64,000 nucleotides of DNA, from positions 1 through 64,000 of the forward strand of contig JAUYTV010000058.1 of assembly GCA_030694985.1 (NCBI GenBank), given 5' to 3'. The notes under the pieces were generated by a model. The model was given only the letters and a program-made list of their open reading frames with translations. It did no database searches and was not told the origin of the DNA. Position numbers and translations under genes: made by a program. This DNA comes from Methanoregula sp. (GTDB lineage Archaea > Halobacteriota > Methanomicrobia > Methanomicrobiales > Methanospirillaceae). Numbering within the stretch: the stretch's first letter is position 1; every line of letters starts with the position of its first letter. Shown piece after piece: positions 26,054 through 34,670 of this stretch.

Positions 26054-27007
26054 ATGGCAGAAAAAGAAAAAACCCGGGACCTCCGCATGTTAATTGGCCA
26101 GTTCCGGACAAGCGATCATTGGGCGGTATCCCTTGTTCGTGATCTGATCTGGGTAGTGGCAGTTGTCGGTTGTATCGCGCTCGCCCTCTATTTGATCTGT
26201 GGCACATGGCCGGCTGTTGTCACGATCGAGTCCGGGAGCATGGTGCCCAACATGAATGTTGGGGATCTCGTGGTTGTAGTCCAGAAAGATCGTTTTCTGG
26301 ATCTCCAGACATGGGATGAAGGAAAGGTGTCAGGGTATAAAAAGTTCGGTGACTTCGGGGATGTGATCATCTACCGCCCGAATGGTCTCACCGACATGTG
26401 GGCCTCGGTAGGTCTCCTCCCGCTCTCAAAGGCGCAGCACCCGATCATCCACCGGGCAATGACATGGACAAATGCCGGCCAGCCGGTTCCATCGTATCTC
26501 AATCTCTATCGCGGGAAAGTCACTCCGACAGGGTATCTCCCGCTCACTGTCAGGGGAGAGACCCAGAATGGGTACCAGATCCTCTCGACCGTTGTTGACG
26601 CTCCCCCGGCTGCCAACTTCACGCCCGGCTCAAAGGATCTCATCATAAAAACCCCGCAGGGCAACTATGTCCTTCCCGCGGATGCCATAATACCGAACTC
26701 AGGCTATGTCAGGGACACCGGTACTCAGGCAACCCATGGCGGTTACATCACCAAGGGTGACAACAACATTCTCAGCGACCAGGGGTACCTCACGTTCCCC
26801 GGGACAGGGACAGTTGAGCCCGTGGCAAAGGAGTGGGTTATCGGAAAGGCCCTCTTTACCGTGCCCTATGTCGGACTCCTCCCGCTCCACATTGTAGAAG
26901 TGATCATTGTTGTTATCATCATCATGGTGCTCCACGAACTCTACCTCCGCAGGAAAGAAGAAGCAGGGATCCAAAAACCGAAAAAGAGCGGGAAGAAACA
27001 GCGGTGA
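26054..27007 (+). CDS. Signal peptidase I, archaeal/ER (S26B) type
   Basis: 317 residues. TM1 lies at about 30-50 (VVAVVGCIALALYLICGTW), followed at once by the catalytic serine box TIESGSMVPNMNVGDLVVV. The second catalytic region HPIIHRAMTW carries His where bacterial enzymes use Lys, the Sec11/archaeal form; a third box is GGYITKGDNNILSDQG. A second helix at about 275-295 and a Lys-rich tail (KKSGKKQR) close the protein. It is longer than most archaeal signal peptidases because of an insert at about 135-230. It cleaves secretory signal peptides outside the membrane. Its stop lies 8 bases before cofH. Confidence 0.9.
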   Translation: MAEKEKTRDLRMLIGQFRTSDHWAVSLVRDLIWVVAVVGCIALALYLICGTWPAVVTIESGSMVPNMNVGDLVVVVQKDRFLDLQTWDEGKVSGYKKFGDFGDVIIYRPNGLTDMWASVGLLPLSKAQHPIIHRAMTWTNAGQPVPSYLNLYRGKVTPTGYLPLTVRGETQNGYQILSTVVDAPPAANFTPGSKDLIIKTPQGNYVLPADAIIPNSGYVRDTGTQATHGGYITKGDNNILSDQGYLTFPGTGTVEPVAKEWVIGKALFTVPYVGLLPLHIVEVIIVVIIIMVLHELYLRRKEEAGIQKPKKSGKKQR

Positions 27008-27015
27008 GAGGAGAT

Positions 27016-28101
27016 ATGGTAAACGTATCAACCCTGCTGTCCGATGTGCTGGGGGGTCACCGCCTCACCGCAAAGGAAGCAGAACACCTCCTGAACACGA
27101 AGGGGCACTATGTCCTTGCAATCACTGCAGCTGCCGATGAGCAGCGTGAACGCCGGGTCGGAGATACCGTCACCTATGTGCGGAACCAGAACCTGCACGT
27201 CACAAACATCTGTAAGAACCTTTGCGGGTTTTGCGGGTTTGGGAGGAAAGTGACTGATGAGGGGGCATACTGCCATGACAAAGCGGGGATCCAGGTACAG
27301 GCAAAGCTGGCGTATGAGCGGAAGGTGACCGAGATCTGCCTGCTCTCGGGAGTGCATCCCGGCTTCACGCTGGACACATTCGTCGATCTGATTCACTGGG
27401 TGCATGAGGCAGCGCCAGGGGTACATGTCCATGCCTTCAGCCCGGACGAGGTTGCCCATGCAGCACACCGGGGCGGGTGTTCAACGCCCGAAGTGCTCGC
27501 CCGGCTCAAAGAGGAGGGTCTTGGAACAATCCAGGGAACTGCGGCAGAGATCTTAGTGGACTCTGTCCGGGAAGTGATCTGTCCCCGCAAGGTGCCCGCC
27601 GCAGACTGGGTCCGGATCATCAAAGAGGCACATGGGATTGGCCTGCGATCGACAGCGACCATTATGTACGGATCGTACGAGACCGCAGCAGATCAGGTTA
27701 AACATCTCGGCATCCTGCGGAACATACAGGAGGAAACGCACGGGTTTACTGAGCTTGTCACCCTACCTTATGTCCATACCAATACAACGCTGTACCAGCA
27801 GGGGATTGCCAGAGCCGGGCCCACTGGCAGGGAAGATCTCCTGATGATCGCAGTTTCCCGTCTCTTCCTTGATAATTTTACTAATATTCAGGTTGCATGG
27901 GGAAAAGTCGGGCTGAAGATGACCCAGCTTGCCCTTTTATCCGGAGCCAATGATCTTGCGGGCACCATGTTCACCGATGATGTGAGCGGTGATGCCGGAG
28001 CTTCTGGCTCGAACTATCTGGATCCAAAAGATATGGAACGAATCGTTACCGATATCGGTCGAAGGCTCAGGCAGCGGACTACCCTGTATGAGATTGTTTG
28101 A
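27016..28101 (+). CDS. cofH: F420 synthase (FO synthase) subunit 2, CofH, copy 1
   Basis: 361 residues from the ATG at 27016, behind GAGAGGAGAT. CofH is a radical SAM enzyme that couples tyrosine to 5-amino-6-ribitylaminouracil on the way to the deazaflavin FO. The cluster motif is NICKNLCGFCGF (CX3CX2C) near residue 63. Downstream segments GTIQGTAAEILVDSVR, TATIMYGSYE and GREDLLMIAVSRLFLDN are typical. A very similar second copy lies at 28574 (see finding). The CofG partner is not in the window. Confidence 0.92.
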   Translation: MVNVSTLLSDVLGGHRLTAKEAEHLLNTKGHYVLAITAAADEQRERRVGDTVTYVRNQNLHVTNICKNLCGFCGFGRKVTDEGAYCHDKAGIQVQAKLAYERKVTEICLLSGVHPGFTLDTFVDLIHWVHEAAPGVHVHAFSPDEVAHAAHRGGCSTPEVLARLKEEGLGTIQGTAAEILVDSVREVICPRKVPAADWVRIIKEAHGIGLRSTATIMYGSYETAADQVKHLGILRNIQEETHGFTELVTLPYVHTNTTLYQQGIARAGPTGREDLLMIAVSRLFLDNFTNIQVAWGKVGLKMTQLALLSGANDLAGTMFTDDVSGDAGASGSNYLDPKDMERIVTDIGRRLRQRTTLYEIV

Positions 28102-28164
28102 GATCTCTGAGAAAAAGCGGTTGAACCGCAAGAAAAACGCTTTTTTTTGTTTCTGATCCGAAGA

Positions 28165-28464
28165 TCAGAGCAGTTCCAGCGCCTGACGCCCGGTCATGCC
28201 GTTTTTGATCCCGCGTCCCATTGCAGAGCGGTTTGCTTCCTTTACAATCCCTTTTAAGACATCATCGATATCTACGATCGACGGTCCGATGGAGGGTCGC
28301 ACCTTGACTGCCGGGTAGCTGAACGAATCGAGCGCTGCTACATCAAACGCCCCACACCCAACCATACCCACATCGGTCTTGACCGCGACAAGGTTTGCCG
28401 GGCCTAATGGGATGATGAATCCATCTGCGAGCTTTCTTGTCAGTTGAACATTTACCTGCTGCAT
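28165..28464 (-). CDS. DUF1805 family protein
   Basis: 99 residues matching the small DUF1805 family: LADGFIIPLGPANLVAVKTD, then GMVGCGAFDVAALD, and a C-terminal GIVKEANRSAMGRGIKNGMTGRQALELL. No reaction is established for the family; some members are found near cofactor genes. AGGAG 5 bases before the ATG supports the start. The gene lies on the opposite strand between the two cofH copies, divergent from the second. Confidence 0.85.
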   Translation of the reverse strand: MQQVNVQLTRKLADGFIIPLGPANLVAVKTDVGMVGCGAFDVAALDSFSYPAVKVRPSIGPSIVDIDDVLKGIVKEANRSAMGRGIKNGMTGRQALELL

Positions 28465-28573
28465 ATCGCTCCTGTAGAGATGGTTGGCTTCAGGGAATAA
28501 GAATCATGCGGATAATAGCGACAGGTTTACTTTTTTGCGGACCAACACTGGACAACAAACGCGTGGAGTACCC

Positions 28574-29662
28574 ATGAAAACCCTCTTCCAGAATCTGCTT
28601 TCGGATGTGAAGGCCGGCCACCGGCTGACGGATAAGGAGGCCCACCTGTTATTCTCGGTACACGACCGGCAGGTGTGGGATGTTGCCAGAGCAGCAGATG
28701 AGGTGCGCGAGGAGCGGGTCGGTCCTGCGATCACCTATGTCCTGAACCAGAATATCAACGTGACCAACCTCTGCGTTAATGCCTGCGGGTTCTGTGGTTT
28801 TTCAAAAAAAACCGGTGATGAGGGGATATATTTCCATGACAAGACAGAGATCCAGAAGAAAGCTGCCCTTGCAAAGACACGGGGCGTCTCTGAGATCTGC
28901 ACCGTCAGCGGGCTTCACCCGGCATTCACCGCGCAATCCTATGCCGATGTCTACCGGTGTATCCATGAAGCGGCGCCGGGAGTCCATCTCCACGCGAGCA
29001 ACCCAATGGAAGTTGCGTATGCGGCTAAAAAGAGTAAGATGAGCACAAAAGACGTGCTCGTCCTGATGAAAGAGGCCGGGCTGGGATCGATGTGCGGGAC
29101 GGCAGCCGAGATCTTAGTGGACTCTGTCCGGGACGCGATCTGCCATGAGAAGATCTCTACGGCAGAATGGGTGCGCATCATCAAAGAGGCGCACAGGCTT
29201 GGAATTCCCACTACCGCTACAATCATGTACGGCCACTGCGAAAGTGACGCGGATCGGGTTTCTCATCTTGCAATTCTGCGGGAGATACAGGATGAGACAC
29301 ATGGATTTACCGAGTTTGTGCCACTCTCGTTCATCCACATGAACACGCCCCTGTTCCGCGCAGGTATCGCCCGGGCGGGAGCAACAGGAAGAGAGGATCT
29401 CCTGATGGTAGCCGTCGCCCGCCTCTTTCTTGACAATTTTAAAAATATTCAGGTATCGTGGGTGAAAGAGGGGATCAAGATGGCGCAACTCGGGCTCATT
29501 GCAGGGGCCAATGATCTCGGAGGCACGATGTTTGAAGAGAGCATCTCAAAAGGGGCTGGAGCGCTCAATACCGATTACCTTGATCCCAAAGAGATGCAGC
29601 GCGTGGCAGAGGATGTGGGCAGATCCCTTAAACGGCGCACCACGCTGTATGAGGATATCTGA
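28574..29662 (+). CDS. cofH: F420 synthase (FO synthase) subunit 2, CofH, copy 2
   Basis: 362 residues from the ATG at 28574, which has GTGGAGTACCC upstream; an in-frame ATG at 28484 would add 30 residues lacking family similarity. The radical SAM motif is NLCVNACGFCGF (CX3CX2C). The protein aligns with copy 1 over its whole length (GTAAEILVDSVRDAI, TATIMYGHCES, GREDLLMVAVARLFLDN) but differs in the N-terminal third and around the substrate side (SLSFIHMNTPLF versus TLPYVHTNTTLY). Both appear intact, so this may be a second substrate specificity rather than a redundant copy. Confidence 0.88.
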   Translation: MKTLFQNLLSDVKAGHRLTDKEAHLLFSVHDRQVWDVARAADEVREERVGPAITYVLNQNINVTNLCVNACGFCGFSKKTGDEGIYFHDKTEIQKKAALAKTRGVSEICTVSGLHPAFTAQSYADVYRCIHEAAPGVHLHASNPMEVAYAAKKSKMSTKDVLVLMKEAGLGSMCGTAAEILVDSVRDAICHEKISTAEWVRIIKEAHRLGIPTTATIMYGHCESDADRVSHLAILREIQDETHGFTEFVPLSFIHMNTPLFRAGIARAGATGREDLLMVAVARLFLDNFKNIQVSWVKEGIKMAQLGLIAGANDLGGTMFEESISKGAGALNTDYLDPKEMQRVAEDVGRSLKRRTTLYEDI

Positions 29663-29679
29663 AAAAAGGATTTTTCGTT

Positions 29680-30237
29680 TTATTTGTTGTGATTGCTTTT
29701 GACAAGCCGGACGATCTTATCCCCGATCTTCTGGGCTTTTTCTATTGCTTCCTTATCAGCGAGCACTTCGCCTTCGTGATACCCGTTGCCCTTGACTGAT
29801 CCCAGCGATGAAAATTCATGGGTGCTTAAGAATCCTTCAAGTGTCTGGATCGTCCGGCTTGCACCTTTCTGTGCCTGCACGGCCACCGCAACTCCCTTTC
29901 TGCCAGCCAGCTTGTGGTCATGGTAGAGGGAATACGTGCGGTCTATGAAATTCTTGATATGGCCGCACACATCGTAGTAATATGTGGGTGAACCGATCAC
30001 GAGCACATCGCAGTCGAGTATCTTCCTGACGATAGAATCCCAGTCATCGTTCTCGATCACGCACCACTTCTTCTCTTTGCACTTCTCACAGCCCAGACAC
30101 GGGTGGATCTTCTTGCCTGCAAGTGAGACAAATTCGGTCTTGACCCCTGCATCCTTACAGCGTTCGAGAATGACATTGACCAGCACTGCGGTGTTGCCAT
30201 CTTTTCGCATGCTTCCGGATATTCCCAGCACCTTCAT
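29680..30237 (-). CDS. Iron-sulfur flavoprotein (NADPH-dependent FMN reductase fold)
   Basis: 185 residues. The FMN loop is ISGSMRKDGNTAVLV at the N-terminus. A compact cysteine motif, HPCLGCEKCKEKKWC near residues 47-61, is that of the methanogen Isf family, which binds a [4Fe-4S] cluster and FMN and accepts electrons from ferredoxin. SPTYYYDVCGHIKNFIDRTY is the flavin-contact helix. It is the last gene of a three-gene operon: its start overlaps the DUF123 gene by 4 bases. Confidence 0.9.
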   Translation of the reverse strand: MKVLGISGSMRKDGNTAVLVNVILERCKDAGVKTEFVSLAGKKIHPCLGCEKCKEKKWCVIENDDWDSIVRKILDCDVLVIGSPTYYYDVCGHIKNFIDRTYSLYHDHKLAGRKGVAVAVQAQKGASRTIQTLEGFLSTHEFSSLGSVKGNGYHEGEVLADKEAIEKAQKIGDKIVRLVKSNHNK

Positions 30238-30689
30238 ATGTTATCCTCTACGCAGGGGCTCATGATTGTTTTGGTGGTTGGAGTGACCTGGAGCTGCCGG
30301 AAAGCAGAGATTATCTCCTCCTCTGGATCGCACTGCCGGTAAAAAAGGTGGGATATGCAGGTGCAGTCACTGCAACCGAACTTTGGAACTTCGTCCCCGC
30401 CCAGCTCGTGAGCAAGCCGGCATTCGAGCCTCTCACTAGTTACCCCACAGACTGCATATATCAGAGAAAAAAGGGGCGAAGAGAGGAGATAATCCACATG
30501 CCATTTCGGCCGTTTGTCGCGCTGTGCTGCAAGGCTGATGTGGCGCTCCAGACGTTTTAAGCCCCCGCTGCCCAGCGCAGAACCGATATAGCAGTGCCAG
30601 CCGGGCTTAAACGTGATCTCACCGAGTGCACCGATACGGACCGTGCTGCCCTGATTTTTTAAAACAAGACAGTAAATTCCCTTATCCAT
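30234..30689 (-). CDS. DUF123 (GIY-YIG-like) protein
   Basis: 151 residues. The segment KPGWHCYIGSALGSGGLKRLERH is the DUF123 core, a GIY-YIG nuclease-like fold often found beside or fused to endonuclease III in archaea. HVDYLLSSP and the cysteine-containing GCSDCTCISHLFY also fit. The last about 25 residues are not part of the domain. It is coupled to both neighbours: 8 bases overlap with the MBL gene upstream, 4 bases with the flavoprotein gene downstream. A nucleic-acid role is likely but not shown. Confidence 0.82.
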   Translation of the reverse strand: MDKGIYCLVLKNQGSTVRIGALGEITFKPGWHCYIGSALGSGGLKRLERHISLAAQRDKRPKWHVDYLLSSPLFSLIYAVCGVTSERLECRLAHELGGDEVPKFGCSDCTCISHLFYRQCDPEEEIISAFRQLQVTPTTKTIMSPCVEDNI

Positions 30690-31284
30690 AACCGCTCTTG
30701 ATAAGACTTAGCGCAGCGGCGATATGCCGTCTCCCGTTTTCTTCCACCGGCGACCCGTGGCCCGGGAAGAGCCCTTCCACATCAAGCAGTGCGAGGCGTT
30801 CAAGTGACCGCTGGAGCTCTGCCCGGCTCCCGCCCGGGAAATCATAGCGCCCGAATGCCCCGTCGGTAAATACGGTATCCCCGCTGAAGAGAAGCTGTTC
30901 TTTTTCGGAGAAGAGGCAGATGCATCCCGGTGTATGGCCCGGCGTGTGGAGGACAACAAAATCGCCGATGGTGTCGCCCTCTTTGAGTGTTATGTCCGGC
31001 AGTACTCCAGGCGAGCGGGCTCCAAAATGCATGGCGAGGTTCTGTGCTTCGTCAAGCAGACCACGGGCATCGTTCTTGTGAATAGCAACCTTGGCTTTGC
31101 ACATGTGCGCGATCTCTTTTACCCGTGCGGTATGGTCGAAGTGACAGTGGGTGAGGACAATCGTCTCGATCCGCTCCTTGTGCGGTGCTATTGCCATGGG
31201 CATGACCCCGGCATCCACGAGGATATTTCCTACGATAAAGGAATTTCCCCACATATCTCCATTTGTTATCCACTCGACCTGCAT
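30682..31284 (-). CDS. Metallo-beta-lactamase-fold hydrolase (glyoxalase II-like)
   Basis: 200 residues from the ATG at 31282-31284, so that the protein starts MQVEWITNGDMWGNSFIVG, a normal MBL N-terminus. The metal-binding motifs are present: VLTHCHFDHTARV, HTPGHTPGCICLF, SGDTVFTDGAFGRYDFPGG, and a final FPGHGSPVEENGR. The family hydrolyses thioesters or related bonds; the substrate here is unknown. It leads the MBL-DUF123-flavoprotein operon and is divergent from thiC with start codons only about 25 bases apart. Confidence 0.87.
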   Translation of the reverse strand: MQVEWITNGDMWGNSFIVGNILVDAGVMPMAIAPHKERIETIVLTHCHFDHTARVKEIAHMCKAKVAIHKNDARGLLDEAQNLAMHFGARSPGVLPDITLKEGDTIGDFVVLHTPGHTPGCICLFSEKEQLLFSGDTVFTDGAFGRYDFPGGSRAELQRSLERLALLDVEGLFPGHGSPVEENGRRHIAAALSLIKSGYG

Positions 31285-31309
31285 GCACAATAATAAGGAC
31301 TCCGCACAG

Positions 31310-32605
31310 ATGTGTCTTATGGATTTGCTGGTCCGCAGGTGTTTTTGCGGTGTTCCGGAAGAGGTGGCAGCGGCAGCCCGGATTGAGGGCATGGACCCTG
31401 CACGCATGGCGCGACTGGTTGCGGCCGGCAGGATTGCGATTCCCACAAACCCCGCCCGCAAGCACCCGCTGTGTGCGATCGGTCAGGGATGCACGGTCAA
31501 GATCAATGTTAATGTCGGTACATCGGGCAGCCGGTGCGATGCGGCAATGGAGCAGAAGAAGGCGCAGGCAGCGCTCGATAACGGTGCCGATGCCATCATG
31601 GATCTCTCGACCGGCGGCGACCTTGTCGCGATCCGGAAGAAGATGCTCACCCTGGATACAACGGTCGGGACCGTGCCAATTTATGAAGCGGTGCGCCGGG
31701 CCGGGAATGCGGCGGATGTGGATGCCGATCTGCTCTTTAAGGTCATCCGCGAGCACTGCCAGCAGGGTGTGGATTTCTTAACGCTCCACTGCGGTGTAAA
31801 CCGGCAGGCACTTGCAGCGCTCCGGAGCGATCCGCGCCTGATGGGTGTGGTGAGCCGGGGAGGTTCATTCCACTGCGCGATGATGATGCAGCGCGATGAG
31901 GAGAACCCGCTTTACGCTGAATACGATTACCTGTTGGAGATCCTCGCAGAATATGACGTGACGGTCAGCCTTGGGGACGGGATGCGCCCCGGTTGTTTAC
32001 AGGATGCCGAGAAGCTCGCAAAGTCAGTCGAGTACATCACGCTCGGCACGCTGGCAAAACAGGCGCAGGCAAAGGGTGTCCAGCGGATGATCGAGGGGCC
32101 AGGACATATGCCGCTTGACCAGGTGGGCTACAATGTGAAGATGATCAAGGAGATCACCGACCATGCCCCGCTCTACCTGCTCGGACCGCTCGTCACCGAT
32201 ATCGCGCCGGGCTACGACCACGTAGTCGCGGCCATCGGTGGGGCGACTGCCTGTCTCAACGGGGCCGACTTCCTCTGCATGGTTTCGCCCAGCGAGCACC
32301 TTGCGCTGCCGGACGTTGCGGATATCATCGAGGGAACCCGGGTGGCAAAGATCGCTGCGCATATCGGGGATACCGTCCGGAAACACGAGGGCTGGCGGAT
32401 GGAGCGCGAGGTGCAGATGGCGGAGGCCCGGCACGAGCTGGACTGGGACGAGCAGTTCCGGCTTTCGTTATATGGGGAGCATGCGAGGAAGATTCACGAG
32501 CGGGACGGGGAGATGGAGACCTGCTCGATGTGCGGGGATCTGTGTGCGGTCAAGATGGTGAACGAGCTGTTCGGGACCGCTCCAAAGGGGAAAGGGAAGA
32601 AGTAA
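31310..32605 (+). CDS. thiC: Phosphomethylpyrimidine synthase ThiC
   Basis: 431 residues from the ATG at 31310, a choice made by comparison with the usual ThiC N-terminus; another in-frame ATG at 31283 overlaps the start of the divergent MBL gene. ThiC converts aminoimidazole ribotide to HMP-phosphate in thiamin synthesis using a radical SAM cluster. Visible segments: CTVKINVNVGTSG, DAIMDLSTGGDL, LHCGVNRQ, VSRGGSFHCAMM, EGPGHMPLDQV, and the C-terminal cluster motif CSMCGDLCAVKM. The last cysteine is spaced CX2CX3C, one residue tighter than the CX2CX4C of bacterial ThiC. Confidence 0.93.
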   Translation: MCLMDLLVRRCFCGVPEEVAAAARIEGMDPARMARLVAAGRIAIPTNPARKHPLCAIGQGCTVKINVNVGTSGSRCDAAMEQKKAQAALDNGADAIMDLSTGGDLVAIRKKMLTLDTTVGTVPIYEAVRRAGNAADVDADLLFKVIREHCQQGVDFLTLHCGVNRQALAALRSDPRLMGVVSRGGSFHCAMMMQRDEENPLYAEYDYLLEILAEYDVTVSLGDGMRPGCLQDAEKLAKSVEYITLGTLAKQAQAKGVQRMIEGPGHMPLDQVGYNVKMIKEITDHAPLYLLGPLVTDIAPGYDHVVAAIGGATACLNGADFLCMVSPSEHLALPDVADIIEGTRVAKIAAHIGDTVRKHEGWRMEREVQMAEARHELDWDEQFRLSLYGEHARKIHERDGEMETCSMCGDLCAVKMVNELFGTAPKGKGKK

Positions 32606-32686
32606 GGGGAATGGTCCATAAGGGAAAAGCCTGACTGGAAGCAGGGGCCGTAACTATGGAATTGAATACGCCCTTTTTTTAAGTGC

Positions 32687-33979
32687 TCACCGTTGAAGTG
32701 AAGCGGATTTTTTAAGAGTGTTCATTTCAAGTCCATCTCTCTCAAGCCATTTCCAGATGGGTTCGTATATGACGGTGCCCTTTTTGCCAAACCATTCTTC
32801 TTCTGCGCTCCGGTCCTCTGTTTCTGTCAGGACACGGAGCCGGTTGCACTGGAGCTCCTCTCCTGCCTTGAGGAGAGCCCTGACTTCCCGCTCTTTTGTG
32901 GCCGGGGATCCGGTATGCGTGCAGACCTGAATGAGCTCTGATATCCGGTTCTGTCTCCGGATTACAAAATCCACCTCTTCCTGCTGGGCATTTTTCCAGG
33001 TATAACACGAAAGAACGCCGTTCATCTCATGCCGTTTTAAGGTGATAGCAACAAGGTTTTCATAGAGGCGCCCGCGATTTTCAGAGAAATTAGCGGCTTT
33101 TGCCTGGATGAATCCGTTGTCAATACAGTAGATCTTCCTGTTTGCCGTAATCTGCTCTCTGACCTTGAACGAGAATCTCGGGACGGAAAAGAAAAGGAAT
33201 GTCTGTTCAAGGTAAGCCAGGTATTTCTTGACGGTATGGACACTCCGGCTCCGGGTGACCTTTGCAAGTGTGGAATAGGAATATTCGCTTGCAACATTTG
33301 AGATGAGGTACAGCGCCAGATCCTCAATAGCAGGAACTGAGCGGATGTGGTACCGTTTCACTATATCCTTGTATACGACAGCATCGAAAAGGGTGGAGAG
33401 GTATTCCCTCGCCTCCAGATCCTTCAGTATCACCTCGGGGAACCCACCGTTCTTTGCGTACTGGGTGAGCATTGCCTGTTTCTCTGCAGTTGTAATGAGT
33501 GTGCCACGAGTGTGCAGGACCTCTTTAAACGAGAAGGGAAAGAGGGTGGTCTGGAGATATCTTCCGGTTAAGTGTGTAGCAAGTTCAGAACTGAGGAGCT
33601 GGGAGTTGCTGCCGGTGAGGAACAGTTTATATCCCTCCCGCTGAAGCCGGTTTACGAAGAGTTCCCAGTTCGGCAGGTTCTGGATCTCGTCAAGAAAGAG
33701 GACTTCCGGTGCACCGAATACCTCTTTTACTGCCGCGATGATCTCGTCACCTTCCCGTGCTGCAAGCCGTTCATCGTCGAAGTTCACGTACCCGAACCTG
33801 CCATCCTGTGGCAACTGATGCATGGCAAAAAATGATTTTCCTGCCCTTCGCGGCCCAGAAATAACTCGTATCAGGTTGGCCGATTTCCCACTGATCGTTG
33901 CATCCCGCTCAATGTACCGCTCTTTGAGCCGGCTCTCTATCTCATGTCGCTGCGTGATCAGTGCATCGGTTACTGCCAT
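32687..33979 (-). CDS. AAA+ ATPase with DUF4143 domain
   Basis: 430 residues from the ATG at 33977-33979, which has GGGTACC upstream; an ATG 6 codons earlier (33997) is the alternative. Walker A is ISGPRRAGKSFFAMH, Walker B is VLFLDEIQNLPNWE, and sensor 1 is LFLTGSNSQLLSS. The C-terminal DUF4143 part has a nuclease-like EVDFVIRRQNRISELIQV segment. Such ATPases are widespread in archaea, spread horizontally, and have no settled role. The gene sits on the opposite strand between thiC and a decayed thiC 3' copy, which suggests it was inserted there. Confidence 0.88.
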   Translation of the reverse strand: MAVTDALITQRHEIESRLKERYIERDATISGKSANLIRVISGPRRAGKSFFAMHQLPQDGRFGYVNFDDERLAAREGDEIIAAVKEVFGAPEVLFLDEIQNLPNWELFVNRLQREGYKLFLTGSNSQLLSSELATHLTGRYLQTTLFPFSFKEVLHTRGTLITTAEKQAMLTQYAKNGGFPEVILKDLEAREYLSTLFDAVVYKDIVKRYHIRSVPAIEDLALYLISNVASEYSYSTLAKVTRSRSVHTVKKYLAYLEQTFLFFSVPRFSFKVREQITANRKIYCIDNGFIQAKAANFSENRGRLYENLVAITLKRHEMNGVLSCYTWKNAQQEEVDFVIRRQNRISELIQVCTHTGSPATKEREVRALLKAGEELQCNRLRVLTETEDRSAEEEWFGKKGTVIYEPIWKWLERDGLEMNTLKKSASLQR

Positions 33980-34079
33980 ACGGTACCCTTGATCCATTAA
34001 AGTGCACGAAAATAGATAAAATTATGCATTATGGTGTAATAACTGCATGAAAAGATAAAAGCATGAAAAAGCCGGAGTC

Positions 34080-34174
34080 GGATGGAGTGCGAGGTGCAGA
34101 TGGCTGAGGCCCGGCACGAGCAGTTCCGGATGTCGCTATATGGGGAACATGCCCGGAAGATCCATGAGCGGGAA
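34080..34174 (+). pseudogene. Decayed duplicate of the thiC 3' region
   Basis: About 95 bases align with thiC 32399-32506. The encoded text ECEVQMAEARHE...QFRMSLYGEHARKIHERE matches thiC EREVQMAEARHE...QFRLSLYGEHARKIHERD, with a clean 12-base deletion (4 codons) and mainly silent or conservative changes. The cysteine motif and everything before the stretch are missing, so it cannot function. It marks a past duplication or a lost second thiC. Confidence 0.85.
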
Positions 34175-34182
34175 CGGTCCGC

Positions 34183-34620
34183 TTATTTCAACGGTTCCTT
34201 CCCGGCAACAGCATCCACAACCTGCGCCATCGTCACCGGTAGGGTTTTTGAAAACGGGATTGACCAGCCGAACAGGAGGCAGTCGATGGTTGCCTTCCCC
34301 TGAATTGTTACCTGTATGCCACCCTTGGTGACAAACGTTGCGAGTGCCCCGATGAGAGCGGTGTTCTGCGAGGTGGTTGGGATGCGGAACACCGTGCTGC
34401 CCTTTGCGGGTATTTTTATTCGCCCGGTATTGCCGGCAGCGATTTCCTGATCGCGGTTGCCGGAACTGCACATCACAGTAAACGGCAGTTCCCGCACAGT
34501 GATGCCAATGAGGTTGGGGTTCTCCACGCGAATTGTCACTTCAAGGTCAAGGGATGAGAGCGATATTTTCCGGACCCTGACATCCTCCAGAGTGACAACC
34601 GGGTCGTGCAGGACGGGCAT
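34183..34620 (-). CDS. LEA14-like (LEA_2 domain) protein
   Basis: 145 residues. A single LEA_2/WHy domain: PVVTLEDVRVRKISLSSLDLEV, IRVENPNLIGITVRELPF and GRIKIPAKGSTVFRIPTT are the family text. There is no signal peptide. In archaea these small beta proteins are linked with desiccation and stress, but no reaction is known. Its 3' end lies directly against the thiC fragment. Confidence 0.82.
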   Translation of the reverse strand: MPVLHDPVVTLEDVRVRKISLSSLDLEVTIRVENPNLIGITVRELPFTVMCSSGNRDQEIAAGNTGRIKIPAKGSTVFRIPTTSQNTALIGALATFVTKGGIQVTIQGKATIDCLLFGWSIPFSKTLPVTMAQVVDAVAGKEPLK

Positions 34621-34670
34621 GATAAGTACGTACGACAGTCACTCCTATAAGCATGCCCATCCCTGAGTGA

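Noticed and set aside
26833-27015. Upstream extension of the first cofH frame from an ATG at 26833
   Set aside because: It lies wholly within the signal peptidase gene in another frame and gives Pro/Arg-rich text. The ATG at 27016 has a strong ribosome site.
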